64,000 nucleotides of DNA. It comes from Candidatus Scybalocola faecavium (GTDB taxonomy: Bacteria; Bacillota; Clostridia; Lachnospirales; Lachnospiraceae). The stretch is taken from NCBI GenBank assembly GCA_018713145.1, contig DVFP01000031.1:1-64000 (forward strand). Reading direction: 5' to 3'. The notes beneath the pieces were generated by a model. That model was given only the letters and a program-made list of their open reading frames with translations, was not told the origin of the DNA and did not search any database. Positions within the stretch are counted from its first letter, which is position 1, and each line of letters begins with the position of its first letter. The position numbers were made by a program, and so were the translations under genes. Positions 55,406-64,000 of the stretch are shown here, in pieces.

Positions 55406-56915
55406 GGTAGGTTCCAGCCAGCTTTCCATGAAAATCTATGAGATTTCTAAAAAGCTGGGATTTAAGGAACTGGATCATGTAAGATACAGTATCGGCCTTG
55501 GGGTGGATACTTACTCAAAAGGCGTCATTGGTTTTGAAAAGGTCAATGAACTTTGCGAGGTACTGAAAAAGTTCCGCTTTAAAATGGATGAGTATCAGGT
55601 AGATGATTATTATGCCGTAGGCGGCAGCGCATTAAGAGAGGCAAAAAACAGGGATCTGATCGTGGATCAGATTTTTATTAAAACCGGACTTAAGGTGGAT
55701 ATTATCAGCAATGCCCAGCAGCGGTTTTTTATTTTAAAGTCCGTGGCTTACAAAATGAAAAACTTTGAACAGCTTATCAGCGAAGGAGCGGCAGTAGTGG
55801 ATCTGGGAGCAGGAAGCCTTCAGGTTTCCTGTTTTAAAGACGGCATACTGGCCTCGTCCCATAATCTTAAGCTGGGTTCCATAAGGATCCGGGAGATCCT
55901 GTCTGAGATGGAGGAGCACACTACCAGCTTTGTAGGTGTTATGGAAGATTATATTGGCAATGATATGCGCACTTTAGGACGGCTCCGTTTGAAAAATCAT
56001 AAGATCCGCCATATGATCGTTGTAGGCGAGGAGTTTTCTTCCATCATTAATTATGTAAGCATGACAAAAAACAAGGAATTTCTTACCGGAGACCAGTTTA
56101 ATAAAATTTATAACAAGCTTTTAAAATCCAATCCCTCGGAAATCGCTGACAAGTATGGGATTCCCTATGAGCTGGCTTCCGTCATTGTCCCATCCAGCAT
56201 TATTTATAAAAAGCTGCTGGATTCCACCACTGTGGAAAAGCTGTGGGAGCCTCAGGCAGATATGTGCGACGGTTTGGCTGTGGATTACAGCGAGCGGGTG
56301 GAAAAGTATGTACTTCCCCACGATTTTGAGCGGGATCTGATCAACTTTGTGCGGAATATGACGAAAAAATATGAAAGTAATGAGGAACATATCCAGAATG
56401 TGGAAATGCTTTCTTTAAAGCTGTTTGACGGTATGAAAAAGATTTCCGGCTTAAATTCCCGCCATCGTCTTTTGCTGCGTTTGGCAGCCATGCTCCATGA
56501 CTGCGGCAAGTATGTAAGTATGCCCTCAAGTATTAAAGCATCTTATGAGCTGATCCTTTTAACGGAGATCATCGGATTGTCTGAAATTGAAAAGGAAATG
56601 GTGGCTCACATTGTTTTATATAATTCCTACAGCGAGATCCCGGACTATGAAAAAGAGGACCTGTGCATGACTAAGGAAGATTTTATTGCTGTGATCAAAA
56701 TGGCGGCCATGCTCCGCCTGTGCAACAGCATGGACCGGAGCCACAGGCAGAAGATCGAAAACATCCGTATTTCCATTAAGGGAAATGAGCTAAAGATCAC
56801 TGCGGATACCATTTATGATCTGACTTTGGAAGAAGGAACCGTATGGCGCCGCAGACAGATGTTTGAGGAAATTTTCGGCCTGGTGCCGGTACTGCGCCAG
56901 AAGCGTAATCTGTAA
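55377..56915 (+). CDS. Ppx/GppA phosphatase with HD region
   Basis: The 512-residue protein begins with the actin-like Ppx/GppA fold (AAIEVGSSQLSMKIYE, GGSALREAKN, AAVVDLGAGSLQVSCF), about residues 1-300. A C-terminal HD-type domain follows (about 320-490, with LRLAAMLHDCGKYV and HIVLYNS). Such proteins hydrolyse polyphosphate or pppGpp. The standard Gly/Asp segments are slightly divergent. It overlaps the DUF815 gene and is 14 bp before ppk1, forming a polyphosphate module. Confidence 0.88.
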   Translation: MAVKTFAAIEVGSSQLSMKIYEISKKLGFKELDHVRYSIGLGVDTYSKGVIGFEKVNELCEVLKKFRFKMDEYQVDDYYAVGGSALREAKNRDLIVDQIFIKTGLKVDIISNAQQRFFILKSVAYKMKNFEQLISEGAAVVDLGAGSLQVSCFKDGILASSHNLKLGSIRIREILSEMEEHTTSFVGVMEDYIGNDMRTLGRLRLKNHKIRHMIVVGEEFSSIINYVSMTKNKEFLTGDQFNKIYNKLLKSNPSEIADKYGIPYELASVIVPSSIIYKKLLDSTTVEKLWEPQADMCDGLAVDYSERVEKYVLPHDFERDLINFVRNMTKKYESNEEHIQNVEMLSLKLFDGMKKISGLNSRHRLLLRLAAMLHDCGKYVSMPSSIKASYELILLTEIIGLSEIEKEMVAHIVLYNSYSEIPDYEKEDLCMTKEDFIAVIKMAAMLRLCNSMDRSHRQKIENIRISIKGNELKITADTIYDLTLEEGTVWRRRQMFEEIFGLVPVLRQKRNL

Positions 56916-56929
56916 GGGGGGATGAGACC

Positions 56930-59065
56930 ATGAGTGAAGCATTAAATAAACCTGAAAATTTTTGGAACCGTGAACTAAGCTGGCTGGAATTTAATTACAG
57001 GGTCATGAGCGAGGCCAGAGATAAAAGCCTTCCTCTGTTTGAGCGTCTAAAGTTTTTAAGTATTACCGCATCAAATCTGGATGAGTTTTTTATGATCCGT
57101 GTGGCGTCCTTAAAGGATATGGTCCATGCCAAATATAATAAAAAAGACATTGCAGGCATGACGCCCGCAGTCCAGTTGGAAAAAATATATGAAAAGACCC
57201 ATGAAATGGTAAACCTGCAGTACAGCACCTATAATCGGTCATTTCTGCCGGCATTAAAGGCCAATCATCTGATCATCGTAACCAGTTATGAAGACCTGAA
57301 TGAGGAGCAGGAAAAATATGTGGATGAATATTTTATGAGAGATGTTTATCCGGTACTGACCCCGATGGCCGTAGATTCTTCCCGGCCCTTCCCGCTGGTG
57401 CGGAACAAAACCTTAAATATCGGTGCCCTGATCTGCAGCCATGATGATAAAGAAAAAGTCAACTATGATTTTGCCACTGTCCAGGTGCCCTCCGTTCTGC
57501 CCAGGGTGGTGCGGATCCCTTCAGAAAATAAGGAGGATACCACGATTATCCTTCTGGAGCAGATCATTGAGAAAAATATCCAGAAGCTCTTTTTAAATTA
57601 TAAAGTGCTGTGCGCCTATCCATACCGGATCATCCGCAATGCGGATCTGACCATTGAGGAGGATGAGGCTGCAGATCTTTTAAAAGAGATCCAGAAACAG
57701 TTAAAGAAACGTCAGTGGGGTGAAGTGATCCGCCTTGAGGTGGAAGAGGGCATGGATAAACGGCTGCTTAAAATCCTTAAATCGGAGTTTAAGGCAGAGG
57801 AAAGCTATATCTATAAAATTAACGGGCCTTTGGATCTGACATTTCTCATGAAGGTCAGCGGGCTGGAAGGTTTTGAACATCTTAAGTATGAAAAATATGT
57901 TCCCCAGCCGGTGAAAGAGCTGAACCATGACGAGGATATATTTACACAGATCCGGCGCCAGGATATTGTCCTGCATCATCCTTACCAGACCTTTGATCCG
58001 GTGGTGGATTTTGTGCGCCAGGCTTCAAAGGATCCTAATGTGCTGGCCATTAAGCAGACCCTTTACCGGGTCAGCGGAAACTCGCCGATTATCGCCTCCC
58101 TGGCAGCGGCGGCGGAAAATGGCAAGCAGGTTACAGTGCTGGTAGAGCTAAAGGCCCGTTTTGATGAGGAAAATAATATTGTATGGGCGAAAATGCTGGA
58201 GAAGGCCGGCTGTCATGTCATCTACGGCCTTGTAGGCTTAAAGACCCACAGCAAGATCACGTTAGTCGTGCGCCGGGATGAGGACGGGATCCGCCGTTAT
58301 GTTCATCTTGGCACAGGAAACTATAATGATGCCACTGCCAAGCAGTACACAGACCTGGGCCTTTTAACCTGCCAGGATCCTATCGGTGAGGATGCCACCG
58401 CAGTGTTTAATATGCTGTCCGGGTATTCTGAACCTTTGCACTGGAATAAGCTGTTAGTGGCGCCTTTATGGCTGAGGAACCGTTTCCTTGAATTGATCGG
58501 GAGAGAGACGGCTAACGCCAAAGCCGGAAAGCCGGCACATATTATCGCAAAGGTCAATTCTCTTTGTGATGCCCAGATCATTACCGCTCTTTATGAGGCT
58601 TCCAACGCGGGGGTAAAAATCGAACTGATCGTCCGGGGGATTTGCTGCTTAAAGACCGGCATTAAAGGTGTCAGTGAAAACATTACCGTCCGCTCAATCG
58701 TGGGCAACTTCCTGGAACATGCCCGGATCTTTTATTTCTACAATAATGGCTGGGAAGAGGTTTACATGGGCAGCGCGGACTGGATGCCGAGAAACCTGGA
58801 TAAGCGGGTAGAGATCACCTTCCCGGTGGAAGATGAGGCATGTAAAAAGAAAGTGATGGAGGTTTTGCGCATCCAGCTGGCAGATAATGTGAAAGCACAT
58901 ATTCTTCAGCCGGACGGCACATACGAAAAAGTAGATAAACGGGGCAAGACACTGATCTGTGCTCAGGAATACTTCTGCGAGCTGGCCAGAAAGGAAGCTG
59001 CCGGCGAGGATAATGATGAGCCGAAGCGGGTATTTGAACCTTTGTATCATGTGGAAGAAGAGTAG
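56930..59065 (+). CDS. ppk1: Polyphosphate kinase
   Basis: The 711-residue PPK1 has the N-terminal helical domain (NRELSWLEFNYRVMSEA), the head domain and two phospholipase-D-like domains. The autophosphorylated His is expected to be H459 (HLGTGNYND); the second conserved His is H597 (LEHARIFYFYNNG). It polymerises the ATP gamma-phosphate to polyphosphate. The length matches the family (about 690-720). GGGGGG lies upstream of the ATG. Confidence 0.96.
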   Translation: MSEALNKPENFWNRELSWLEFNYRVMSEARDKSLPLFERLKFLSITASNLDEFFMIRVASLKDMVHAKYNKKDIAGMTPAVQLEKIYEKTHEMVNLQYSTYNRSFLPALKANHLIIVTSYEDLNEEQEKYVDEYFMRDVYPVLTPMAVDSSRPFPLVRNKTLNIGALICSHDDKEKVNYDFATVQVPSVLPRVVRIPSENKEDTTIILLEQIIEKNIQKLFLNYKVLCAYPYRIIRNADLTIEEDEAADLLKEIQKQLKKRQWGEVIRLEVEEGMDKRLLKILKSEFKAEESYIYKINGPLDLTFLMKVSGLEGFEHLKYEKYVPQPVKELNHDEDIFTQIRRQDIVLHHPYQTFDPVVDFVRQASKDPNVLAIKQTLYRVSGNSPIIASLAAAAENGKQVTVLVELKARFDEENNIVWAKMLEKAGCHVIYGLVGLKTHSKITLVVRRDEDGIRRYVHLGTGNYNDATAKQYTDLGLLTCQDPIGEDATAVFNMLSGYSEPLHWNKLLVAPLWLRNRFLELIGRETANAKAGKPAHIIAKVNSLCDAQIITALYEASNAGVKIELIVRGICCLKTGIKGVSENITVRSIVGNFLEHARIFYFYNNGWEEVYMGSADWMPRNLDKRVEITFPVEDEACKKKVMEVLRIQLADNVKAHILQPDGTYEKVDKRGKTLICAQEYFCELARKEAAGEDNDEPKRVFEPLYHVEEE

Positions 59066-59121
59066 CAGCCGGATCTGCTGAAAGATTTCAGGGATAAGGT
59101 TATTTAAGGAGGAATTTTTAT

Positions 59122-61620
59122 ATGGGGAGAATCATTAAGGAAAAAACACTGACAGGAACAATAGGCCAGGAAATCGCCCAATACGAAAAGGATCATGGAG
59201 CTGTTGCAAGAAAAGCCGCCGCATCCGGGATGGTGCTTTTAAAAAATGAAGGCAGCATGCTTCCCATAAAGCCCGGCGCCGCCATTGCTTTATTTGGCGC
59301 CGGGGCGTCAAGGACCATTAAAGGGGGGACCGGCTCCGGTGATGTTAATGAACGTAAAAGCGTGAGCATTTACCAAGGCATTAAGGATGCCGGCTATGTC
59401 ATCACTTCTGAGGCGTGGATTGCAGATTATGAAAAACTTTATGAGCAAAAACGCCTGGAGTGGAAAAGGGCTATTGAGGAAAAAAGCCGCAGCGGCGAGC
59501 CTGGTTCCATGGACTTTTTTATGGCATATTCCACCATGCCCTTTCATGTTCCTGCAGGGCCAAAGGTATATGATTCAGATACGGATACTGCCATTTATGT
59601 GATCAGCCGGGTTGCGGGAGAAGGGGCGGACCGTATGGCAGATAAAGGGGATTATTATCTGGACGATGAGGAAGAGGCTATGCTTTCCCAGATCTGCTCC
59701 ATGTATGAAAATGTGGCAGTGATCGTTAATACCGGCGGCGTGATCGATCTGTCCTTTGTGGATACTTATCCCCAGATTAAGTCCATGCTTGTGATTTCCC
59801 AGCCGGGTCAGGCCGGAGGCTATGCAGTGGCTGATGTGATCAGCGGCGCAGTGACCCCAAGCGGGAAACTGACAGATACATGGGCCTATAAGTATGAGGA
59901 TTACCCCAATTCAAAGACCTATTCCCACAATAACGGCAATGTGGAAAAAGAACGGTATGAAGAGGGGATTTATGTAGGTTACCGGTATTTTGACGCTTTT
60001 AATGTGCCGGTGCGGTATGGATTTGGATGGGGCCTTTCCTATACGGATTTTCGAATCACCGGAAATTCTGTGGACGTTTGTCCTGACGGCAATGTGGCTG
60101 TGACGGTTACTGTAAAAAATACAGGCAGCCGGTACAACGGCAGCCAGGTCGTTGAGCTTTATGTATCCCTGCCGGCCGGAACTTTGGAAAAAGAAGTGCG
60201 CCGCCTCTGTGCTTTTGCTAAAACAAAGGTTTTGGCCCCGGGAGAGGATCAGACCCTTACGCTTTCCTTTAGCCCTCAGGATATGGCTTCTTATGATGAA
60301 AAACGGGCAGCGTGGATCCTGGAGGCCGGCGATTACGGCATTTTTGTGGGAGACAGCCTTGAGAACAGCCGTCTTCAGGCTGTGCTCGTCCTTTCTCAGG
60401 AAAAGATCACAGCCCAGGCTGAAAATATCTGCCCTGTCCGGGAATCGCTTACCGAACTTGTTATGGATAAGGATGCCAGAAAAGCCCGCATGGACGCTCT
60501 TATGGCGGATGGGGCAGGGGTATCCCATATCAGCTATGATCTTTCCGCTGTGAAAACCGTTGTTTTTGACTATGACTATAAAGAGCCTGAGGATGAAGCG
60601 GCGCGCATTGTTTCCGGACTGACGGAAGAACAGCTTGTCCTTTTAGCTACCGGTGATCCGGGCAAGGGGCAGGGCAGTCAGTTAGGATCAGCGGGGATTT
60701 CCGTGCCGGGTTCTGCAGGACAGACCAGCTCCTGCGCATATGATCAGGGCGTGGCAGATATTGTTCTTGCTGACGGTCCTGCCGGACTGCGCCTGAACAA
60801 ATATTATGCCATGAAGGACGGCCAGATGCAGACCCTGCCCTTTAAGGCCGCGTTTGAAAATGGTTTCTTCTATGACGGAGCGCCTTTAGAAGGCACCTGT
60901 TACTACCAGTATTGTACCGCATTTCCTGTAGGAACACTGCTGGCCCAGTCCTGGGATACAGACCTTCTTGAGCAGGTCGGCGATGCTGTGGCAGATGAGA
61001 TGGAAAGGTTTCATGTGACCTTATGGCTGGCTCCCGGCATGAATATCCATAGAAATCCCCTTTGCGGACGGAACTTTGAATACTATTCTGAAGATCCGTA
61101 TGTTAGCGGAAAAATGGCAGCAGCTATGACCAAAGGCGTACAAAGCCATCCCGGCTGCGGTACGACGATTAAGCATTATGCCTGCAATAACCAGGAAGAT
61201 AACCGTAAAGGTTCTGACAGTATTTTGACCGAAAAGACGTTAAGAGAACTGTATCTGAGAAGTTTTGGCATTGCTATCCGGGAGGCGCATCCCATGTCTT
61301 TAATGACCAGTTACAATCTGATCAACGGAGTCCATGCGGCAAATAACTATGACCTTTGTACAAAGGTTGCCCGGTGCGAGTTTGGCTTTGACGGTGTGAT
61401 CATGACCGACTGGACCACCACCCAGGGCGGCGATGACTGTACAGCCTCCGGATGTATGGGGGCGGGAAACGACCTGGTAATGCCCGGACAGCCTTCAGAC
61501 CATGAAAATATCCGTAAGGCCCTGGCTGATGGCAGTCTGTCATTAAAAGATCTTCAGAACTGTATTACTCGTCTTGTAAGAGTTGTGCTTAAGTCTAATG
61601 AATATGAGACAGAGCGCTAA
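59122..61620 (+). CDS. GH3 glycosidase with permuted domain order
   Basis: The 832-residue protein has GH3 domains in reverse order. The (alpha/beta)6 sandwich (about 25-280, with VAGEGADR and the SQPGQAGGYAVADVISGAVTPSGKL tail) and the fibronectin-III-like domain (about 300-440) come first; the TIM barrel with nucleophile Asp in VIMTDWTTT comes last (about 480-830). Reversed GH3 enzymes are known from rumen and gut Clostridia and include beta-glucosidases; the substrate here is not known. There is no signal peptide. AAGGAGGA precedes the ATG. Confidence 0.9.
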   Translation: MGRIIKEKTLTGTIGQEIAQYEKDHGAVARKAAASGMVLLKNEGSMLPIKPGAAIALFGAGASRTIKGGTGSGDVNERKSVSIYQGIKDAGYVITSEAWIADYEKLYEQKRLEWKRAIEEKSRSGEPGSMDFFMAYSTMPFHVPAGPKVYDSDTDTAIYVISRVAGEGADRMADKGDYYLDDEEEAMLSQICSMYENVAVIVNTGGVIDLSFVDTYPQIKSMLVISQPGQAGGYAVADVISGAVTPSGKLTDTWAYKYEDYPNSKTYSHNNGNVEKERYEEGIYVGYRYFDAFNVPVRYGFGWGLSYTDFRITGNSVDVCPDGNVAVTVTVKNTGSRYNGSQVVELYVSLPAGTLEKEVRRLCAFAKTKVLAPGEDQTLTLSFSPQDMASYDEKRAAWILEAGDYGIFVGDSLENSRLQAVLVLSQEKITAQAENICPVRESLTELVMDKDARKARMDALMADGAGVSHISYDLSAVKTVVFDYDYKEPEDEAARIVSGLTEEQLVLLATGDPGKGQGSQLGSAGISVPGSAGQTSSCAYDQGVADIVLADGPAGLRLNKYYAMKDGQMQTLPFKAAFENGFFYDGAPLEGTCYYQYCTAFPVGTLLAQSWDTDLLEQVGDAVADEMERFHVTLWLAPGMNIHRNPLCGRNFEYYSEDPYVSGKMAAAMTKGVQSHPGCGTTIKHYACNNQEDNRKGSDSILTEKTLRELYLRSFGIAIREAHPMSLMTSYNLINGVHAANNYDLCTKVARCEFGFDGVIMTDWTTTQGGDDCTASGCMGAGNDLVMPGQPSDHENIRKALADGSLSLKDLQNCITRLVRVVLKSNEYETER

Positions 61621-61621
61621 A

Positions 61622-61672
61622 ATAAAAAAATCCCGGCAGACGCTGCTTTTTGCGGCAGCCTGCCGGGATTTT
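61622..61672 (+). terminator. Terminator after the GH3 gene
   Basis: AAAAAATCCCGGCAG pairs with CTGCCGGGATTTTTT around a GCTGC/GCAGC inner stem. It may also serve the converging typA gene. Confidence 0.9.
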
Positions 61673-61720
61673 TTTGCGATGGGGACGGTGTGTCCAACAC
61701 AACGCGGATATTTTATTGGA

Positions 61721-63547
61721 TTATTTACGGCTTGCCCGCATACGCATTTTCGGATCCAGGATCTTTTTGCGGATACGGATGTGTTTTGGCGTTACTTCCA
61801 CAAGCTCATCATTTTCGATAAAATCCAACGCCTGCTCCAGACTTAAGATTTTAGGAGGCGTCAGTTTCAAGGCGTCGTCAGAACCGGAAGCACGGGTGTT
61901 CGTCAGCTGTTTGCGCTTGCACACATTGATCTCAATATCGTCCCCTTTAGGATTCTGGCCGACAACCATGCCCTGGTAAACCTTTTCCCCGGGACCTACA
62001 AAAAGGATCCCCCGTTCCTGGGCATTATAAAGGCCGTAAGTAATGGTTTCTCCTGACTCATAGGCAATAAGAGAACCGGTCTGACGGTAGGCAATGTCTC
62101 CTTTATATGGGCCATAGCCGTTAAAAAGGGTATTTAAAATACCATTGCCTTTGGTATCTGTCATAAACTCGCCCCGGTAGCCGATGAGGCCTCTGGCAGG
62201 AATGTTAAATTCCAGACGGGAATAGCCCCCGCTGGCCTTGCTCATGCCGGTAAGCTCGCCCTTACGGTAGCTGAGTTTCTCAATAACAATACCGGTAAAT
62301 TCTTCAGGCACATCGATAACGGCGATTTCCATGGGCTCCAGAAGATGCCCCTTATCATCATGTTTATAAAGGACCTCGGCCTTGCTTACGGCAAATTCAT
62401 AGCCTTCACGGCGCATATTTTCAATGAGCACAGACAGATGGAGCTCACCGCGGCCGGATACTTTAAAGCAGTCGGTGTTATCTGTTTCCTCCACCCGAAG
62501 GCTGACATCTGTGTTTAATTCCCGGAACAAACGGTCACGTAAATGTCTGGAAGTAACAAACTTGCCTTCCTGTCCGGCCAGCGGGCTGTCGTTGACCATA
62601 AATTGCATGGCAATGGTAGGTTCGGAGATTTTCTGGAACGGGATCGGCTCCGGATGGTCCACTGAACAAAGGGTATCCCCAATGTGAATATCAGCAATAC
62701 CGGAAATCGCTACGATGGATCCTACCGTGGCCTGATCCACTTCTACCTTTTTCAGCCCGTCAAACTCATAAAGCTTGCTGATCTTCACTTTGCGGAACTT
62801 ATCCGGATCATGGTGGTTTACAATAATGGCATCCTGGTTGACACGGATCGTGCCGTTGCTGACCTTTCCTACGCCGATACGGCCCACATATTCGTTATAA
62901 TCAATGGTACTGATCAGCACCTGGGTTGGAGCGTCCGGATCCCCTTCCGGTGCCGGGATATGATTAATGATCGTTTCAAATAAAGGTTTCATATCCTTGG
63001 CTTCGTCAGACATTTCCAAAACAGCAACACCGGATTTTGCGGAAGCAAATACAAAGGGGCAGTCCAGCTGTTCATCTGTAGCATCCAGGTCGATAAGGAG
63101 TTCCAGCACCTCATCAATGACCTCATTAGGCCGGGCTTCCGGACGGTCGATTTTATTAATACATACAATGACCGCCAGGTTCAGATCCAGGGCTTTTTTC
63201 AGCACAAACTTGGTCTGGGGCATGGGGCCTTCAAAAGCATCCACCACAAGAACAACCCCATCGACCATTTTAAGGACCCGCTCTACCTCGCCGCCAAAGT
63301 CGGCATGGCCCGGCGTATCAATAATATTGATCTTTACATCTTTATAAAAAACTGCGGTGTTCTTAGATAAAATAGTAATACCCCGCTCACGTTCAATATC
63401 GTTAGAGTCCATGACACGCTCCTGGACAACCTGATTGGAGCGGAACACACCGCTTTGCTTTAACAGTTCATCGACCAGGGTGGTCTTACCATGGTCTACA
63501 TGGGCAATGATAGCAATGTTTCGTATATCTTCACGTTTTATCTTCAT
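61721..63547 (-). CDS. typA: GTPase TypA/BipA
   Basis: The 608-residue translational GTPase shows G1 AHVDHGKTTLVDELL, G2 region RERGITI, G3 DTPGHADFGGEV and G4 NKIDRPEARP, followed by the EF-G-like domains and the TypA-specific C-terminal region. It acts on ribosomes in assembly and stress. Start 63547 has AAGGATG upstream; the extension to 63613 lacks a ribosome binding site. The length matches the family (about 605-615). Confidence 0.97.
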   Translation of the reverse strand: MKIKREDIRNIAIIAHVDHGKTTLVDELLKQSGVFRSNQVVQERVMDSNDIERERGITILSKNTAVFYKDVKINIIDTPGHADFGGEVERVLKMVDGVVLVVDAFEGPMPQTKFVLKKALDLNLAVIVCINKIDRPEARPNEVIDEVLELLIDLDATDEQLDCPFVFASAKSGVAVLEMSDEAKDMKPLFETIINHIPAPEGDPDAPTQVLISTIDYNEYVGRIGVGKVSNGTIRVNQDAIIVNHHDPDKFRKVKISKLYEFDGLKKVEVDQATVGSIVAISGIADIHIGDTLCSVDHPEPIPFQKISEPTIAMQFMVNDSPLAGQEGKFVTSRHLRDRLFRELNTDVSLRVEETDNTDCFKVSGRGELHLSVLIENMRREGYEFAVSKAEVLYKHDDKGHLLEPMEIAVIDVPEEFTGIVIEKLSYRKGELTGMSKASGGYSRLEFNIPARGLIGYRGEFMTDTKGNGILNTLFNGYGPYKGDIAYRQTGSLIAYESGETITYGLYNAQERGILFVGPGEKVYQGMVVGQNPKGDDIEINVCKRKQLTNTRASGSDDALKLTPPKILSLEQALDFIENDELVEVTPKHIRIRKKILDPKMRMRASRK

Positions 63548-64000
63548 TAATATGCATCCTTCCTTTGCAATTCTGCCGCGGACAGAGAATAAAGCGGCAC
63601 ATTCATGAATCATTCCATAACTTTCTTATTTTATCATATCACAAAATTTTTTCAAGGCTTTTATTTTAAAAATGCTTGATGGAAGGATGAGGCAGTGGGA
63701 TGCGTGATCGAAAAAAATAATGGGTATGACCGAAATCACAGCAGAAAGTTTATGACAAAATGGGACATAAATGACGGTCAGGCGCAACGGCTTTTCCCAT
63801 ATTTTTGTCACCATTGGCGAACATGGCAAAATACCGTCGATGTTTGATAATTTCTGATCCTGTTTTTCTGTGCTAAGGTTAGGTTCTAAAACAGAAGAGC
63901 CGTGAATAAATATATCTGTAGATACGGTCCGGCGGGTAAAAGCTTCGTTGACGGGACACGGTCCGGCTGTTTCGGTAATTGTATTTATGCCAGGCCAGAG
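63548..64000. other. Intergenic right edge
   Basis: This 453-bp stretch contains the typA promoter and no convincing gene. Two near-identical 12-mers, GATACGGTCCGG (63921-63932) and GACACGGTCCGG (63955-63966), lie 34 bp apart. No known riboswitch or RNA class was recognised in the last 200 bases, which could be the leader of a gene beyond the window. Confidence 0.5.
63628..63655 (-). promoter_or_regulatory. Promoter of typA
   Basis: On the minus strand TTGAAA (63650-63655) and TAAAAT (63628-63633) are separated by 16 bp, about 80 nt upstream of the typA start. Confidence 0.6.

Noticed and set aside
63626-63829. Minus-strand frame of 67 codons upstream of typA
   Set aside because: It covers the typA promoter, lacks a ribosome binding site and has no recognisable domain.
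63830-64000. A riboswitch at the right edge
   Set aside because: No conserved core of the thiamine, cobalamin, c-di-GMP, Mg2+ or ZTP classes could be recognised by eye.

Overview
The window looks like the chromosome of an anaerobic gut Firmicute of the Lachnospiraceae type (Clostridia). This is inferred from gene content and order: a FabK-based fatty-acid operon, a split transketolase, a DUF6171 protein, many cytosolic glycosidases, strong AGGAGG ribosome binding sites and TTGACA/TATAAT promoters. No rRNA, tRNA, prophage, intact insertion sequence or CRISPR array was seen.

Region 1 (about 0.1-29.7 kb) is a plant pectin/arabinan utilisation locus. It holds a GPH-type sugar symporter, a GH78-like alpha-L-rhamnosidase, four GH43 enzymes, a DUF5060/DUF4038 glycosidase-like protein, a GH51 arabinofuranosidase, a GH127 beta-L-arabinofuranosidase, a GH27 enzyme, and a CUT1 sugar ABC importer without its ATPase. 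It ends with araA, a ribulokinase, araD, a transaldolase and a split transketolase. Only one glycosidase, the GH43 lipoprotein at 16.0 kb, carries an export signal. The likely scheme is therefore: a surface endo-arabinanase cuts the polymer, the ABC system imports arabino-oligosaccharides, cytosolic enzymes release L-arabinose, and the ara/tal/tkt genes feed it into the pentose phosphate pathway. An ArsR-type regulator at 15.1 kb probably controls much of this, because a TTTAGAT-AA-ATCTAAA-like palindrome recurs before it, before the SBP gene and before a GH43 gene. Two AraC-type regulators flank the locus; the one at the left edge has lost its DNA-binding domain.

Region 2 (29.8-39.3 kb) is mixed: an AraC regulator, an OLD-like ATPase/TOPRIM protein overlapping a PHP phosphoesterase, a lipoprotein cyclophilin, an S1-domain RNA-binding protein, an acidic repeat protein, a DUF218 protein, a GntP-family permease and a small membrane protein.

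Region 3 (39.6-49.1 kb) is the type II fatty-acid synthesis operon: acpP-fabK, then fabD-fabG-fabF-accB-fabZ-accC-accD-accA and a nitronate monooxygenase-like flavoprotein. FabT-like palindromes (TTTGA-N3-TCAAA) lie at the acpP promoter and upstream of fabD. fabH and a fabT-like regulator are absent.

Region 4 (49.1-63.5 kb) carries a CorA-type transporter, an RlmI-type methyltransferase, adenosine deaminase, pheA (chorismate mutase/prephenate dehydratase), a DUF815 ATPase, a Ppx/GppA phosphatase with an HD region, polyphosphate kinase, a domain-swapped GH3 glycosidase and, on the minus strand, typA.

The most distinctive non-coding signal is a repeated hairpin element with core AAGGGGATACC followed by ATGCCG...CGGCAT. 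It occurs at four loci, always 22-28 nt before a start codon (tal, the cyclophilin gene, fabD, accB).
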